The notes under the pieces: model-generated
Seen by the model: only the letters and a program-made list of their open reading frames with translations
What the model was told of the DNA's origin: nothing
Databases searched by the model: none
Position numbers and translations under genes: made by a program
In this document: positions 9,144 to 17,295 of the stretch, piece by piece
Position numbering within the stretch: the first letter of the stretch is position 1
Layout of the letters: every line of letters starts with the position of its first letter
Source: Sanyastnella coralliicola
GTDB lineage: Bacteria > Bacteroidota > Bacteroidia > Flavobacteriales_D > Sanyastnellaceae
Direction of reading: 5' to 3'
NCBI RefSeq assembly: GCF_030845195.1
Contig: NZ_CP132543.1
Span: 1,815,501 to 1,879,500, forward strand
Length of the DNA: 64,000 nucleotides

Positions 9144-9589
9144 TGGCTGAAGATATCTACGACGTTTTCGATGAGACCGCCATTGAGCAATTATTGGCGG
9201 CCATCGCTAACGCCGAAAAGAGTTCCAGCGGCGAAGTCAGAATTCACATTGATAATCATGCGAAAGAAGACCTCATGGATCGTGCAGCATTCCTGTTCGA
9301 AGAACTGGAAATGCACAAGACCAAAGACCGCAACGGTGTACTCTTCTATCTCGCGTTGCTCGATCGCAAGTTTGCCATCCTGGGAGACGTTGGTATCAAC
9401 ACCAAAGTTCCACCCAACTTTTGGGATTCTATCCGAGATGAAATGCAAGGCCATTTCAAGCAAGGTGCGTTCGTCAAGGGATTGTGTGAAGGTGTAGAAA
9501 GAGCTGGAGAAGAATTGAAACGTTTCTTCCCTTATCAGAAAGATGACGTGAATGAATTACCGGATGAAATCAGTTTTGGAGATCAATAG
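9143..9589 (+). CDS. TPM domain protein without signal peptide
   Basis: 148 aa. TPM_phosphatase fold (PF04536 type): AIEQLLAAIANAEKSSSGEVRIH, then NGVLFYLALLDRKFAILGDVGIN and a helical end. It has no signal peptide or membrane helix, in contrast to the next gene. It is the second gene of the LemA-TPM-TPM set and overlaps LemA by one base. In related operons one TPM protein is soluble and one is membrane-anchored, which fits the pair here. The biochemical function is uncertain; TPM proteins are linked to photosystem repair in plants and to membrane integrity in bacteria. Confidence 0.88.
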   Translation: MAEDIYDVFDETAIEQLLAAIANAEKSSSGEVRIHIDNHAKEDLMDRAAFLFEELEMHKTKDRNGVLFYLALLDRKFAILGDVGINTKVPPNFWDSIRDEMQGHFKQGAFVKGLCEGVERAGEELKRFFPYQKDDVNELPDEISFGDQ

Positions 9590-9590
9590 T

Positions 9591-10430
9591 ATGCGGGTTT
9601 GGTTGAGCTTAATTCTCACATTCGTCCTTGGCGGAAGCTTGCTAGCAGCTGATATTCCAGATAGCTATGATGATTTCCGGGCCAAAGACTATGTATTGGT
9701 TTATGATTACGCGGACATGCTCACAGATGCAGAAGAACAGCGTCTGAATAGCAAGTTCAACAAGATCAAAGACCAGACTAGTAATGTCTTTGTGGTGGTC
9801 ACCCATCCTGACTTTTTAGGCGATGAGCCTTTTGCGTTCGCAACAGAATTTGGTGACAGACTCGGTGTTGGTACTTCTAAAAACGACAACGGTGTTGTCA
9901 TCGCTATCAAACCGAAAACTAGCAAGCAAAGAGGCGAGGCCTTTATTGCTGTCGGCTATGGCCTCGAAGGTGCGATCCCTGATGTGTATGCCAAACGAAT
10001 TGTTGACAACGAGCTTATCCCCCACTTTAAGAAGAACTTGTACTACGGCGGTATCGTGGCTGGAGTCAATGTCATGAGCAAGTTGGCTATGGGAGAGATC
10101 AATGAATACATGGGCGACTCTAGCAAGAGCAAAAGCCGCGGTGTTCCCATCTTCGCTATTCTCTTTCTTCTCTTCACTGTAGGTGGTGTCGTAGGCCGCA
10201 TGGGCATTCGCACTTATCGCTATGCTCGATTAAATGATATGAGCTTCTGGGCAGCATGGGCCTTACTCTCACAAGCATCACAAACACATACTGGTCGTTA
10301 TGACGACTTCACTGGCGGTCGTGGTCACTTTGGTGGCTGGGGCGGTGGCTTCGGTGGAGGTGGCGGCGGCGGATTCGGAGGCTTCGGTGGCGGAGGCTTT
10401 GGAGGCGGCGGAGCCGGTGGTTCGTGGTAA
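9591..10430 (+). CDS. TPM domain protein with C-terminal membrane helix and Gly-rich tail
   Basis: 279 aa from the ATG at 9591, one base after the preceding stop. An earlier in-frame ATG at 9552 would place 13 extra residues before a clear signal peptide (MRVWLSLILTFVLGGSLLAA), so 9591 is preferred. Order: signal peptide, TPM domain (about 35-165; ADMLTDAEEQRLNSK, VVVTHPDF, GYGLEGAIPD), a membrane helix (about 185-205, VPIFAILFLLFTVGG) and a tail rich in Gly and Phe that ends GGSW. This architecture is the YgcG type. It is the last gene of the LemA-TPM-TPM operon and probably acts at the cytoplasmic membrane with LemA. Confidence 0.9.
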   Translation: MRVWLSLILTFVLGGSLLAADIPDSYDDFRAKDYVLVYDYADMLTDAEEQRLNSKFNKIKDQTSNVFVVVTHPDFLGDEPFAFATEFGDRLGVGTSKNDNGVVIAIKPKTSKQRGEAFIAVGYGLEGAIPDVYAKRIVDNELIPHFKKNLYYGGIVAGVNVMSKLAMGEINEYMGDSSKSKSRGVPIFAILFLLFTVGGVVGRMGIRTYRYARLNDMSFWAAWALLSQASQTHTGRYDDFTGGRGHFGGWGGGFGGGGGGGFGGFGGGGFGGGGAGGSW

Positions 10431-10455
10431 GTTTTATTCCCTTATTAGTTAAGCA

Positions 10456-11268
10456 TTGAAATACGGAAAATGGATCGGAGGAGCTTTGGGCTGGGCAGTA
10501 GGAGGACCTATTGGTGCGGCATTCGGCTTCTTCATGGGCTACATGTATGATGATAATTCTGGTGAAAAGGCTAGCGCCGAAAACCGTGAACGTTATCGAC
10601 ACCATACCCAAGGAGGTGACTTCGCAGCGAGTTTGATCGCTTTGTCAGCGGGTATCATGAAGGCCGATGGTAAAGTGCTAAAAAGCGAACTCAATTATGT
10701 GAAGGAGTTCTTCTTGAACAACTTTGGGAAACGTGTAGCTGAGCACCATATAAAGGCACTACGTGAAGTGCTTAAGCAAGACATCGATCTTCGGAAAATG
10801 GCGGAACAGATTCGCTATTACATGGAGCATCACAACCGGATCTTGTTGTTGCAGTACCTCTTCGGCATTGCTTACGCAGACGATGACCTCGACAAAAGAG
10901 AACTAGAGTTGTTGCGCAACATGGCCATGTGGATGGGGATCTCAAACAAAGACTTCGAGAGCATCAAGGCCATGTTCCATGCCAGCTCACGTGGTCGTGA
11001 ATACCAACGCTCTTCGCGTTCAAATTACCGCTCTCGTTTCCGCACACGTACCAAGGCACAGGCGCTTGATGACGCCTACACCATTCTTGAAATCAATAAA
11101 ACAGCCACTGATCAAGAAGTGAAATCAGCCTACCGCAGAATGGCACGTAAGTACCATCCAGATAAGAATAGAGGCCTAGGTGAAGAGTACCAAGAAATGG
11201 CCAAAGAGAAGTTCATCAAGGCACAAGAAGCCTATGAGATGATCAAAGAAACACGAGGGATGAAGTAA
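10456..11268 (+). CDS. TerB/J-domain co-chaperone (DjlA-like)
   Basis: 270 aa starting with TTG at 10456; no ATG occurs near the conserved N-terminus (KYGKWIGGALGWAVGGPIG, a Gly-rich membrane hairpin). Next comes a TerB-like helical domain (about 55-170; LSAGIMKADGKVLKSELNYVK and AYADDDLDKRELELL), then a C-terminal J domain (about 200-265) with YTILEINKTATDQEVKSAYRR and the HPD tripeptide that stimulates DnaK. The order membrane segment, TerB, J is that of DjlA. It lies 25 bases behind the TPM operon, probably in the same transcript, and ends in a good terminator. Confidence 0.9.
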   Translation: MKYGKWIGGALGWAVGGPIGAAFGFFMGYMYDDNSGEKASAENRERYRHHTQGGDFAASLIALSAGIMKADGKVLKSELNYVKEFFLNNFGKRVAEHHIKALREVLKQDIDLRKMAEQIRYYMEHHNRILLLQYLFGIAYADDDLDKRELELLRNMAMWMGISNKDFESIKAMFHASSRGREYQRSSRSNYRSRFRTRTKAQALDDAYTILEINKTATDQEVKSAYRRMARKYHPDKNRGLGEEYQEMAKEKFIKAQEAYEMIKETRGMK

Positions 11269-11293
11269 TCCCCTACTCTACTACTAATGAATG

Positions 11294-11318
11294 AGGTCGG
11301 CCTATGGTCGACCTTTTT
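11294..11318 (+). terminator. Rho-independent terminator after the J-domain gene
   Basis: A 9-bp stem (11294-11302 with 11306-11314, one G-T pair), loop TAT, then a five-base T run. Confidence 0.8.
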
Positions 11319-11368
11319 CATTGCATAAATCTTTATAAATAGAAGTCATAAGTGATGTAAATGACCTG

Positions 11369-11713
11369 ATGACTTCTTATTTTAGCTCGCAGATGATGCC
11401 TATGCAAGCTTCTTCCGGACTCAATTCTCGCACCTGTTCAGCCATCGCTTTGTTGATGCTTTTTGTGGTGGCTTTTGCTCAGCTATCCGCCTCAATCATG
11501 CATCATGATGAGTACCTTGCTGAATTAGTCGAGTGCGAAACAGACATTGATTCCGAAAAGGAAACCGAAGAAGTAGACGACATCACGCATCACTTCCTAT
11601 CTTACTTTGCTGATCATGAGTTTCACCAAGAGCTCATTCCTGAATGTTGTGCAGGTGACGTTCAAGAGCTTGCACACGCCAATGAAGTCTTGACCCCTCC
11701 TCCCGAGTGCTAG
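11369..11713 (+). CDS. Small membrane-anchored acidic/His protein of unknown function
   Basis: 114 aa. A hydrophobic segment (about 25-45, AIALLMLFVVAFAQLSASI) is followed by an acidic, His-rich stretch (MHHDEYLAEL, ITHHFLSYFADHEFH) and a Cys-Cys pair near the end (PECCAGDV). Later ATGs at about codons 9, 10 and 12 are possible starts. It lies between the J-domain terminator and the SulP transporter, same strand, 92 bases from the transporter start. The His/Cys/acid content suggests metal binding, but this is only inference. No family recognised. Confidence 0.6.
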   Translation: MTSYFSSQMMPMQASSGLNSRTCSAIALLMLFVVAFAQLSASIMHHDEYLAELVECETDIDSEKETEEVDDITHHFLSYFADHEFHQELIPECCAGDVQELAHANEVLTPPPEC

Positions 11714-11805
11714 GTTATACTTTATCCTTTGATGCGCAGGATTAAGCGTTTCCATTTAACACCATACTTCTGATTTCACCCTTATGGGTGTCAATCCATT
11801 TTCAA

Positions 11806-13401
11806 ATGACTCCAAAACAAACTGGCGGGTTCTTTTCGAACCTCAAATCTGATCTTCCTGCAGCGGTCGTAGTATTTCTCGTTGCACTCCCTTTGTGTCT
11901 GGGTATTGCACTTGCCTCTGACGCTCCCCTTTTCGCTGGAATTATTGCAGGTATCGTTGGTGGTACTGTAGTAGCTCTTATTTCAGGCTCTCCGCTTGGT
12001 GTATCTGGTCCTGCCGCAGGACTAGCACTTATTGTAGCCAACTCCATCAAAGACTTAGGCGGTAACTTCGAAGCCTTCCTCGTAGCGGTGGTGCTTGCTG
12101 GTATCATCCAGATTATTCTAGGTGTGATCAAAGCTGGGGTCATCGGGTATTACTTCCCGAACGCCGTGATAAAGGGAATGCTTGCAGGTATTGGGGTGAT
12201 CATCGCCCTCAAGCAAATCCCACACGCATGCGGATGGGATAAAGACCCAGAAGGAGACTTCGAATTTCTTCAAGTGGATGGTCGCACCACCTTCTCTGAG
12301 ATAATAGCTGGTTTTGAGCACATTAAACCAGGAGCGATTCTTATTACCCTGGTCTCTTTAGCTATCCTCATTCTTTGGGAAAGTAAATGGATGAAGAACC
12401 TTTCATTCACTAAAGTGGTAAAAGGCCCTCTTGTAGTAGTAATACTGGGCATCCTCGCCACATTATGGTACCAGTCATCGGGGGTATTTGTGATGAATCC
12501 AGAACAATTGGTCTCTATAGAAGTGGCCGAATCATTCAGTGGGTTTATTGGCAACTTCACAACACCTGATTGGTCATTCCTTGCTCAAAAGCAGATCTAT
12601 ATTACTGCTGTTGTGATTGCCGTTGTAGCCTCGCTTGAAACACTTCTGTGTGTTGAAGCTACGGATAAACTTGACCCTCAAAAACGCATCACTCCTACGA
12701 ATCGCGAGTTGATTGCGCAAGGAACGGGTAACATGCTCTCTGGTCTGATTGGTGGACTTCCGATTACTCAGGTGATTGTGCGTAGTTCTGCAAATATTCA
12801 ATCAGGAGGACAATCGAAAGCTTCCGCATTCTTCCACGGAATTTTGCTTCTATTGGCTGTGGCCTTCATCCCGCAATGGATCAACTTGATTCCATACGCG
12901 AGTTTGGCTGCGATTCTTCTTGTTGTTGGATACAAACTAGCGAAGCCATCTCTATGGAAAGAGATGTACAACAAAGGAATGATGCAGTTAATTCCTTTCG
13001 TGGTTACCGTTGTTGGTATTGTACTGACTGACCTTTTGATCGGTATCGCGCTTGGAATGGTTGTGGCGATTGCTCAAATCCTTTGGAACAACTACCGCAC
13101 TCCTTACCACTTCGATCCAGATAAGGTTGAAAAAGGAAAGACCATCACAATCAACTTGAGTGAAGACGTAAGCTTCTTGAACAAGGCTGGAATCATTCAC
13201 ACACTAGAACTTCTTCCTGATGATTCTACGGTTGTCTTTGATGCCACGAAAACGAAGACGATTCATCAAGACATTCTCGACATCCTCCAGAATTTCGAAA
13301 TCGATGCCAAGAACAGAGGAATCTCATTGACGCGCATTGGATTCGACAAATTCGGAACGGAGAATACGTTGAAGCAATTCAAAAAGGTGGTGGATTCGTG
13401 A
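11806..13401 (+). CDS. SulP family inorganic anion transporter
   Basis: 531 aa from the ATG at 11806; a GTG at 11788 is in frame but adds six residues outside the conserved N-terminus. About 10-12 membrane helices, beginning DLPAAVVVFLVALPLCLGIALAS, with SGSPLGVSGPAAGLALIV (the SulP substrate-site signature) and SGLIGGLPITQVIVRSSANI. The C-terminus, about 440-531, is a STAS-like domain that is shorter and divergent. SulP proteins move sulfate, bicarbonate or related anions. The substrate cannot be read from sequence; in Bacteroidota many such genes sit beside a carbonic anhydrase and are thought to carry bicarbonate, but none is nearby here. Confidence 0.93.
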   Translation: MTPKQTGGFFSNLKSDLPAAVVVFLVALPLCLGIALASDAPLFAGIIAGIVGGTVVALISGSPLGVSGPAAGLALIVANSIKDLGGNFEAFLVAVVLAGIIQIILGVIKAGVIGYYFPNAVIKGMLAGIGVIIALKQIPHACGWDKDPEGDFEFLQVDGRTTFSEIIAGFEHIKPGAILITLVSLAILILWESKWMKNLSFTKVVKGPLVVVILGILATLWYQSSGVFVMNPEQLVSIEVAESFSGFIGNFTTPDWSFLAQKQIYITAVVIAVVASLETLLCVEATDKLDPQKRITPTNRELIAQGTGNMLSGLIGGLPITQVIVRSSANIQSGGQSKASAFFHGILLLLAVAFIPQWINLIPYASLAAILLVVGYKLAKPSLWKEMYNKGMMQLIPFVVTVVGIVLTDLLIGIALGMVVAIAQILWNNYRTPYHFDPDKVEKGKTITINLSEDVSFLNKAGIIHTLELLPDDSTVVFDATKTKTIHQDILDILQNFEIDAKNRGISLTRIGFDKFGTENTLKQFKKVVDS

Positions 13402-13422
13402 TCTAAAATCGTGATTCTCCCT

Positions 13423-13469
13423 ACAAAGGTCGGTGACGAAAACACTACATTTTCGTGATCGACCTTTGT
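13423..13469 (+). terminator. Long hairpin after the SulP gene
   Basis: Arms 13423-13442 and 13450-13469 pair over 20 positions (outer 10 perfect, one mismatch and one wobble inside), loop of 7. It is followed by CGTTTT, so a moderate terminator. Confidence 0.65.
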
Positions 13470-13500
13470 CGTTTTAGAAAGAACTTGCGGCTATAAACAA

Positions 13501-13773
13501 ATGATTATGAACTTACTGACAGCCGCAAAAGCACTACTCTCTGGAAAGCTTAATTCCAACCCTGCAACGCACTGCCCGAACTGTTGGGGACATCAAGAAT
13601 ACGCTGGTGATTTCCGCTCTGCGTTGTTGAAGGAGAAGATCGATACCAATAATGCCGATGAGAAACTGGGCTGGATTCAAGGATACGCTGCCACTCATCT
13701 TGAGGGCATTCGTTTGAAGGAAACCAATGACGTGCTGTCTTGTTCTAAATGCAAACTCACCTACACGAAGTAA
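13501..13773 (+). CDS. Small zinc-ribbon-like protein
   Basis: 90 aa. Two CxxC pairs, CPNC at about 24-27 and CSKC at about 81-84, suggest a single zinc site closing the two ends of the chain. Between them are GHQEYAGDF and GWIQGYAATHLEGI. It resembles a small conserved Flavobacteria protein without assigned function. Its stop TAA overlaps the msrA-like ATG by one base, so the two are translationally coupled. ATG codons at 13501 and 13507 are both possible. Confidence 0.75.
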   Translation: MIMNLLTAAKALLSGKLNSNPATHCPNCWGHQEYAGDFRSALLKEKIDTNNADEKLGWIQGYAATHLEGIRLKETNDVLSCSKCKLTYTK

Positions 13774-14285
13774 TGAAAATCGGCTTTGGCGGAGGTTGCC
13801 ATTGGTGCACAGAAGCGGTATTCCAACATTTGAAAGGAGTGACAGAAGTTGAGCAAGGATGGATTGCATCTCATGCTCCACAAGATGAATACTCCGAAGC
13901 CGTGATTGTGCACTTTGACCCTGCGATCATTCCGCTCAACGTGCTGGCAGAAATTCATCTTCGCACCCATCAGTCTGGGGTTAACCACAGCATGCGTCAT
14001 AAGTATCGAAGTGCATTATACTTCTTTGATGAAGGCGATCAAGGGGCTCTTTTAAACGCTATCGCGGAAACGGACTTAGGTTTCGAGCCGGTAACTCAGG
14101 TATTGCCTTTCGTTTCATTCAAGGCTAGTCGTGAAGAGATTCAGAATTACTATGCCAAGAATCCTTCGAAGCCTTTCTGTGAGCGTTACATTGACCCGAA
14201 GCTAGAACTGCTTCGTTCGGCTTACACCAAGCACTTTAAGCCTGTTGACTTCGTGGTTGACGAACCCGATAGTACAGTCCGATAG
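13773..14285 (+). CDS. msrA: Peptide-methionine sulfoxide reductase MsrA-like
   Basis: 170 aa from ATG 13773 (TAATG overlap); an upstream in-frame ATG at 13749 lies inside the previous gene. The N-terminus KIGFGGGCHWCTEAVF carries the catalytic Cys (residue 9) in a GCFWC-type motif with His replacing Phe. Other family traces are the repeat of V.G, VHFDP, and HKYRSALYF. The region that is usually HDPTT..N.QGND reads RTHQSGVNHSM, so this is a divergent member. It reduces methionine-S-sulfoxide in proteins. The last 50 bases overlap the convergent glycosyltransferase gene. Confidence 0.85.
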   Translation: MKIGFGGGCHWCTEAVFQHLKGVTEVEQGWIASHAPQDEYSEAVIVHFDPAIIPLNVLAEIHLRTHQSGVNHSMRHKYRSALYFFDEGDQGALLNAIAETDLGFEPVTQVLPFVSFKASREEIQNYYAKNPSKPFCERYIDPKLELLRSAYTKHFKPVDFVVDEPDSTVR

Positions 14286-15405
14286 CCAAGACAATTAGAA
14301 TCAGATTGGCTAAACCCAGAATGCCGCTTTTGTTGAACCATTCTGCGGCAGCTCTGCCCCAAATATCAGGTGTATTCAAACTGTATGGAATCAAGGCAAG
14401 TACCCACAAAACACTCACAATCCACTTTAGAGATCCATTGAGCTGCATCCAAAGCCAAGCGAGTAAAGCGATGAGGGGCATCGTCCACATAAAGTGTTCT
14501 GTATCTGTGTGAACCAAGTTTGGAACGATCGCAACGAGAAAAGCGAATTCAAGGAAACGGAGCTCATTTGCATGTTCTTCCTTCTTCATGTTTCGAAGCA
14601 TCCACACAAGCACAAAAATGGCCACCGCTCCAATGGAGCTGTAGATGAGCCAACTACCATTGATTCCTGTGAGGTTACTAATCATTCCAAACAGTGTGTT
14701 CGGACTCTCCCCTAGTTCTCCATTATGGGCTAAGATGGCCTCCTTCCATTCATTCAACAGCGCCAAGTTTTCGCTCCAACCTAAATGGAGTGATGGCAAC
14801 ATCAGGAGCACGATAATCGACGCAAGGGAGCTTGCGGTCGCTTTCCATTCCTTTCTCAAGACCAGCCATGGTAGGATGACCGCAAAGTGGGGTTTGAAGA
14901 CGAGTGCTAACGCAATCAGTAGCCCTGCGAGTATCCCATTCCGCGCTAGCGAAACAAACGCAGCTAAGACCAGCAGCAATAAAAACCAGTTGACATTGCC
15001 GAGGAGCAACTCTCTAGAAAAGTGTCCAATAAGGGTTAACGAAACGAGCAAAATGGCTATCCCTGACTTTCCAGAAAGATTGAATCTATCTCTGATCGAC
15101 TCCGTCCATCGTGGTGTATACCATGCTATGGCCGCGGAAAGCATCACGAAGTAGATGACTCTGAATGCAAACCAAGAACCGAGAAGATGCGCTGGGTAAA
15201 AGACCATGGCAGCGCTCACTGAATACTTGTAGAATCCTGAACTCAAGCCGAAGGCTTGTCCATAAGGCGAATTGCCATGAAGCAACTGACCCGCAGCGTC
15301 ATAGTACACCTGAAGGTCACGCATTTCGAACCTTCCATTGTACATATTCAATGCACCGTAGGCGATACAAACAAGGAAAATGAGGATTTCAGGAAGTCGC
15401 TTCAC
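14236..15405 (-). CDS. GT87-like polytopic glycosyltransferase (DUF2029)
   Basis: 389 aa, about 10 membrane helices. An early loop has MRDLQVYYDAAGQLLHGNSPYG, which carries the Asp-Tyr-Asp type residues placed like the catalytic loop of GT87 and related GT-C polyprenyl-phosphate-dependent mannosyltransferases. Then SSGFYKYS, repeated helices and a late WLVLRKEWKA loop. The acceptor is unknown; a lipid or surface polysaccharide is likely. It ends inside the msrA-like gene in a tail-to-tail overlap of 50 bases. Its codons at 14939-14954 carry one perfect copy of the dispersed 16-bp motif (read Ser-Leu-Ala-Arg). Confidence 0.75.
   Translation of the reverse strand: MKRLPEILIFLVCIAYGALNMYNGRFEMRDLQVYYDAAGQLLHGNSPYGQAFGLSSGFYKYSVSAAMVFYPAHLLGSWFAFRVIYFVMLSAAIAWYTPRWTESIRDRFNLSGKSGIAILLVSLTLIGHFSRELLLGNVNWFLLLLVLAAFVSLARNGILAGLLIALALVFKPHFAVILPWLVLRKEWKATASSLASIIVLLMLPSLHLGWSENLALLNEWKEAILAHNGELGESPNTLFGMISNLTGINGSWLIYSSIGAVAIFVLVWMLRNMKKEEHANELRFLEFAFLVAIVPNLVHTDTEHFMWTMPLIALLAWLWMQLNGSLKWIVSVLWVLALIPYSLNTPDIWGRAAAEWFNKSGILGLANLILIVLAIGLYYRVRQPRSQQA
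14939..14954 (-). repeat. Dispersed 16-bp motif, perfect copy
   Basis: Reverse complement of TTTCGCTAGCGCGGAA, within the GT87-like gene. In that gene's direction the motif is in forward sense and read Ser-Leu-Ala-Arg. Confidence 0.85.
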
Positions 15406-15482
15406 TCGGCGAAGATAAACAGAGTATCGAGAGGGATTTGAATCCTTCGATTGTATCTTAACAACAACTAATCTTCATCACC

Positions 15483-15590
15483 TTGAAACGCATCCTTTTA
15501 CTATCGATCGTTGTTTTAGGTGTTTCCGTTTCCGCGCTAGCGAAAAAAAATGTAATCAACATATTCTATTGCCGACATGGCCTGACATAA
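15483..15590 (+). CDS. Possible 35-aa secreted peptide or truncated gene
   Basis: A TTG-started frame gives KRILLLSIVVLGVSVSALA, a convincing signal peptide with an Ala-x-Ala type cleavage site, then a short mature part KKNVINIFYCRHGLT and a stop. There is no good ATG. Either it is a very small secreted peptide or, more likely, the 5' remnant of a gene for an exported protein. The codons for VSALAK coincide with a perfect copy of the 16-bp motif at 15530-15545. Confidence 0.35.
   Translation: MKRILLLSIVVLGVSVSALAKKNVINIFYCRHGLT
15530..15545 (-). repeat. Dispersed 16-bp motif, perfect copy
   Basis: Reverse complement of TTTCGCTAGCGCGGAA, 591 bases from the copy at 14939, within the signal-peptide part of the small frame. 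Confidence 0.85.
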
Positions 15591-15599
15591 CCTAGGCCT

Positions 15600-15640
15600 C
15601 AAGATATCTTGTCATTAGCCTAGAAGGCTTGTTATCTTTG
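15600..15640 (+). promoter_or_regulatory. ybaB promoter with overlapping palindrome
   Basis: TATCTTTG at 15633-15640 is an exact -7 box; TTG at 15609-15611 sits 21 bases upstream as a plausible -33. The TTG is the right end of a perfect 12-bp palindrome, CAAGATATCTTG (15600-15611), which could be a repressor site. Confidence 0.55.
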
Positions 15641-15656
15641 CCCCAAATTGACAGTT

Positions 15657-15947
15657 ATGTTCGGAGACATGATGGAAAAGCTGCAGAAGATGCAGCAAGA
15701 AATGAAAGAGAGCAAAGCCCGCTTGGCCAACATCACGGTGGAAGGCCAATATGAAGGAATTGTTATCAAAATGGACGGTAACCGTAAGGTAAAAGACATC
15801 ACAATTGACCCTGCAGTAGCTGAAGACATTGAAGACCTTCAAGACCTGCTAATCGTAGCAATGAACAAGGCTATAGAGGCAGCAGACAATGCCAATGAGT
15901 CTGAAATGTCATCCAAAGCTCAAGACCTATTGGGCGGTATGATGTAA
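15657..15947 (+). CDS. ybaB: YbaB/EbfC family nucleoid-associated protein
   Basis: 96 aa from the ATG at 15657; a TTG at 15648 is in frame but less likely. It begins MFGDMMEKLQKMQQEMKE, a coiled-coil, then VEGQYEGIVIKMDGNRKVKDI and a C-terminal helix rich in Ala and Met (AQDLLGGMM). YbaB dimers bind DNA as tweezers and may influence recombination and nucleoid structure. In many bacteria it sits with dnaX and recR; neither is here. Two small hairpins follow the stop. Confidence 0.93.
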   Translation: MFGDMMEKLQKMQQEMKESKARLANITVEGQYEGIVIKMDGNRKVKDITIDPAVAEDIEDLQDLLIVAMNKAIEAADNANESEMSSKAQDLLGGMM

Positions 15948-15948
15948 A

Positions 15949-15975
15949 CCTGATAAAAATCAGGACAAGTGTCCT
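15949..15975 (+). terminator. Two short hairpins after ybaB
   Basis: CCTGAT-AAAA-ATCAGG (15949-15964), partly overlapped by AGGAC-AAGT-GTCCT (15962-15975). They share bases and so are mutually exclusive. No T run; weak terminator at best. Confidence 0.35.
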
Positions 15976-16033
15976 ACACCTCGCATTTTCATATATTGAG
16001 AGTCGAACTAATCGAATAACACCTCTCAATCTT

Positions 16034-16216
16034 ATGAAGTGTGACTATACTGACCTGAGGGAAAAGTGCGCACAGCCTATTCGCTCATCTAATGACATGG
16101 AGGAAGCTCTTCAGCTTTACGAGGAGCTATCAGATTTCCCACAATTCACGCATGAACACGTGTGCAAATGCTTGCTTGCGCTCCAATTAGTGCGCTCAGG
16201 ACTGAGTATGAATTAA
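16034..16216 (+). CDS. Small hypothetical protein
   Basis: 60 aa, MKCDYTDLREKC then a predicted helical, acidic region (DMEEALQLYEELSDF) and EHVCKCLLALQLV. It has three or four Cys residues. No family recognised. It is the only sensible frame in the gap between ybaB and the convergent cupredoxin gene, whose stop it meets with a four-base overlap. May be genuine or fortuitous. Confidence 0.4.
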   Translation: MKCDYTDLREKCAQPIRSSNDMEEALQLYEELSDFPQFTHEHVCKCLLALQLVRSGLSMN

Positions 16217-17295
16217 TTGCACGACTGACCAAATACCGCAAGGAAACCAAGCAAGTCTCCAGCTCCAATCAGGCCGTCATCATTGAAGTCTCCCGGACAA
16301 GCAGGTACAAATGCAAATGTGCAACTACCATCATCAATGGTCACGGAAGCTTCGTAATTCTCTGCATCAGGGTATGTGCATCCGTAAACGATTTCGCCGT
16401 TGCAGACGCCTGCCCCATCCGACACTGGATTGAAATTCAAAGAAAAGGCATCCGCACAACCTTGACACGCGGCACATTCATCTATACAAACAATGTCAAG
16501 TACTTCAGGCGACGCACTTGCAGTGAAGGATCGATTGAATCCTCCCATTCCATCTGACACACCACATTCTGCGGGAACAGTTTCAAGTCCAGAACTACCT
16601 TCAAATCGGTACTCAATTGTTTGTCCTTCGTTCATCAAGATGGTGAACTCATTCAGTCCGTAGCCAACGTTCGTCATCAAAGCTTGCGAGCCATCAAAAT
16701 CGTTGATATCAGCCGCAAACCTTGCGAAACCAGAAATACCTTGTTGGTTGTACACATCTACGCGAAACGTGATTTCATAGAGACAAGACCCATCGTCTTC
16801 GCCTGCACTTGGATTGAAATTTGAGGCGAAAGGATCGGTACAACCACCTTCAAGACAAGATCCATCATCAAAGTCGGCATCAGGGTTGAAGTTGGGAGCC
16901 AATGCATCCGTGCAACCACCTGTACCAACGATTACTTGGCCCACCATACCATTGATAGCATGAAGGCCTACAGAACAATCATAATTGTATACCCCAGGTA
17001 CTGTGAAGGTGAACGCCCCAATACAAACTCCAGAGGCATTTCCAGAAATAGCTGGAAATGAGAAAGGTTCTGGATTGTCGTATGGCTCTTGGGTGATGCT
17101 ATTGAACGTTCCTTGCGCATTATGGAAACCTCCAATATTTACCCATACTACTGTTTCACCAGGTTCAATATTCACCACCTGTGGGCTGTAACCAAAGCTG
17201 AACGAATCAACGACTACGCCGTCGGTGTTGCATGGGTTCTGGGCAAATAAAGAAAGACTGAGAAAAGTGAAAAGAGCTGAAAGCGACAATTTCAT
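16213..17295 (-). CDS. Secreted cupredoxin with DDGSC repeats and a dockerin-like C-terminus
   Basis: 360 aa. Signal peptide (about 1-19, ending LSLFAQ). A plastocyanin-like domain (about 20-125) with GETVVWVN, FHNAQGTF (His ligand) and a C-x4-H-x4-M cluster in YDCSVGLHAINGMVG, the spacing of a type 1 copper site with a slightly wider Cys-His gap. Then four copies of a Cys/Asp motif of about 21 residues that begins GC and in three cases ends DDGSC (two together at about 130-175, two near 280-330), separated by a beta domain. The last 30 residues, CPGDFNDDGLIGAGDLLGF and onward to FGQSC, look like one EF-hand/dockerin loop. Probably exported or surface-bound; electron transfer or copper binding is inference. 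Confidence 0.85.
   Translation of the reverse strand: MKLSLSALFTFLSLSLFAQNPCNTDGVVVDSFSFGYSPQVVNIEPGETVVWVNIGGFHNAQGTFNSITQEPYDNPEPFSFPAISGNASGVCIGAFTFTVPGVYNYDCSVGLHAINGMVGQVIVGTGGCTDALAPNFNPDADFDDGSCLEGGCTDPFASNFNPSAGEDDGSCLYEITFRVDVYNQQGISGFARFAADINDFDGSQALMTNVGYGLNEFTILMNEGQTIEYRFEGSSGLETVPAECGVSDGMGGFNRSFTASASPEVLDIVCIDECAACQGCADAFSLNFNPVSDGAGVCNGEIVYGCTYPDAENYEASVTIDDGSCTFAFVPACPGDFNDDGLIGAGDLLGFLAVFGQSCN

Noticed and set aside
14645-15154. 169-codon plus-strand frame inside the GT87-like gene
   Set aside because: Antisense shadow of the membrane protein; the reverse strand encodes clear membrane helices.
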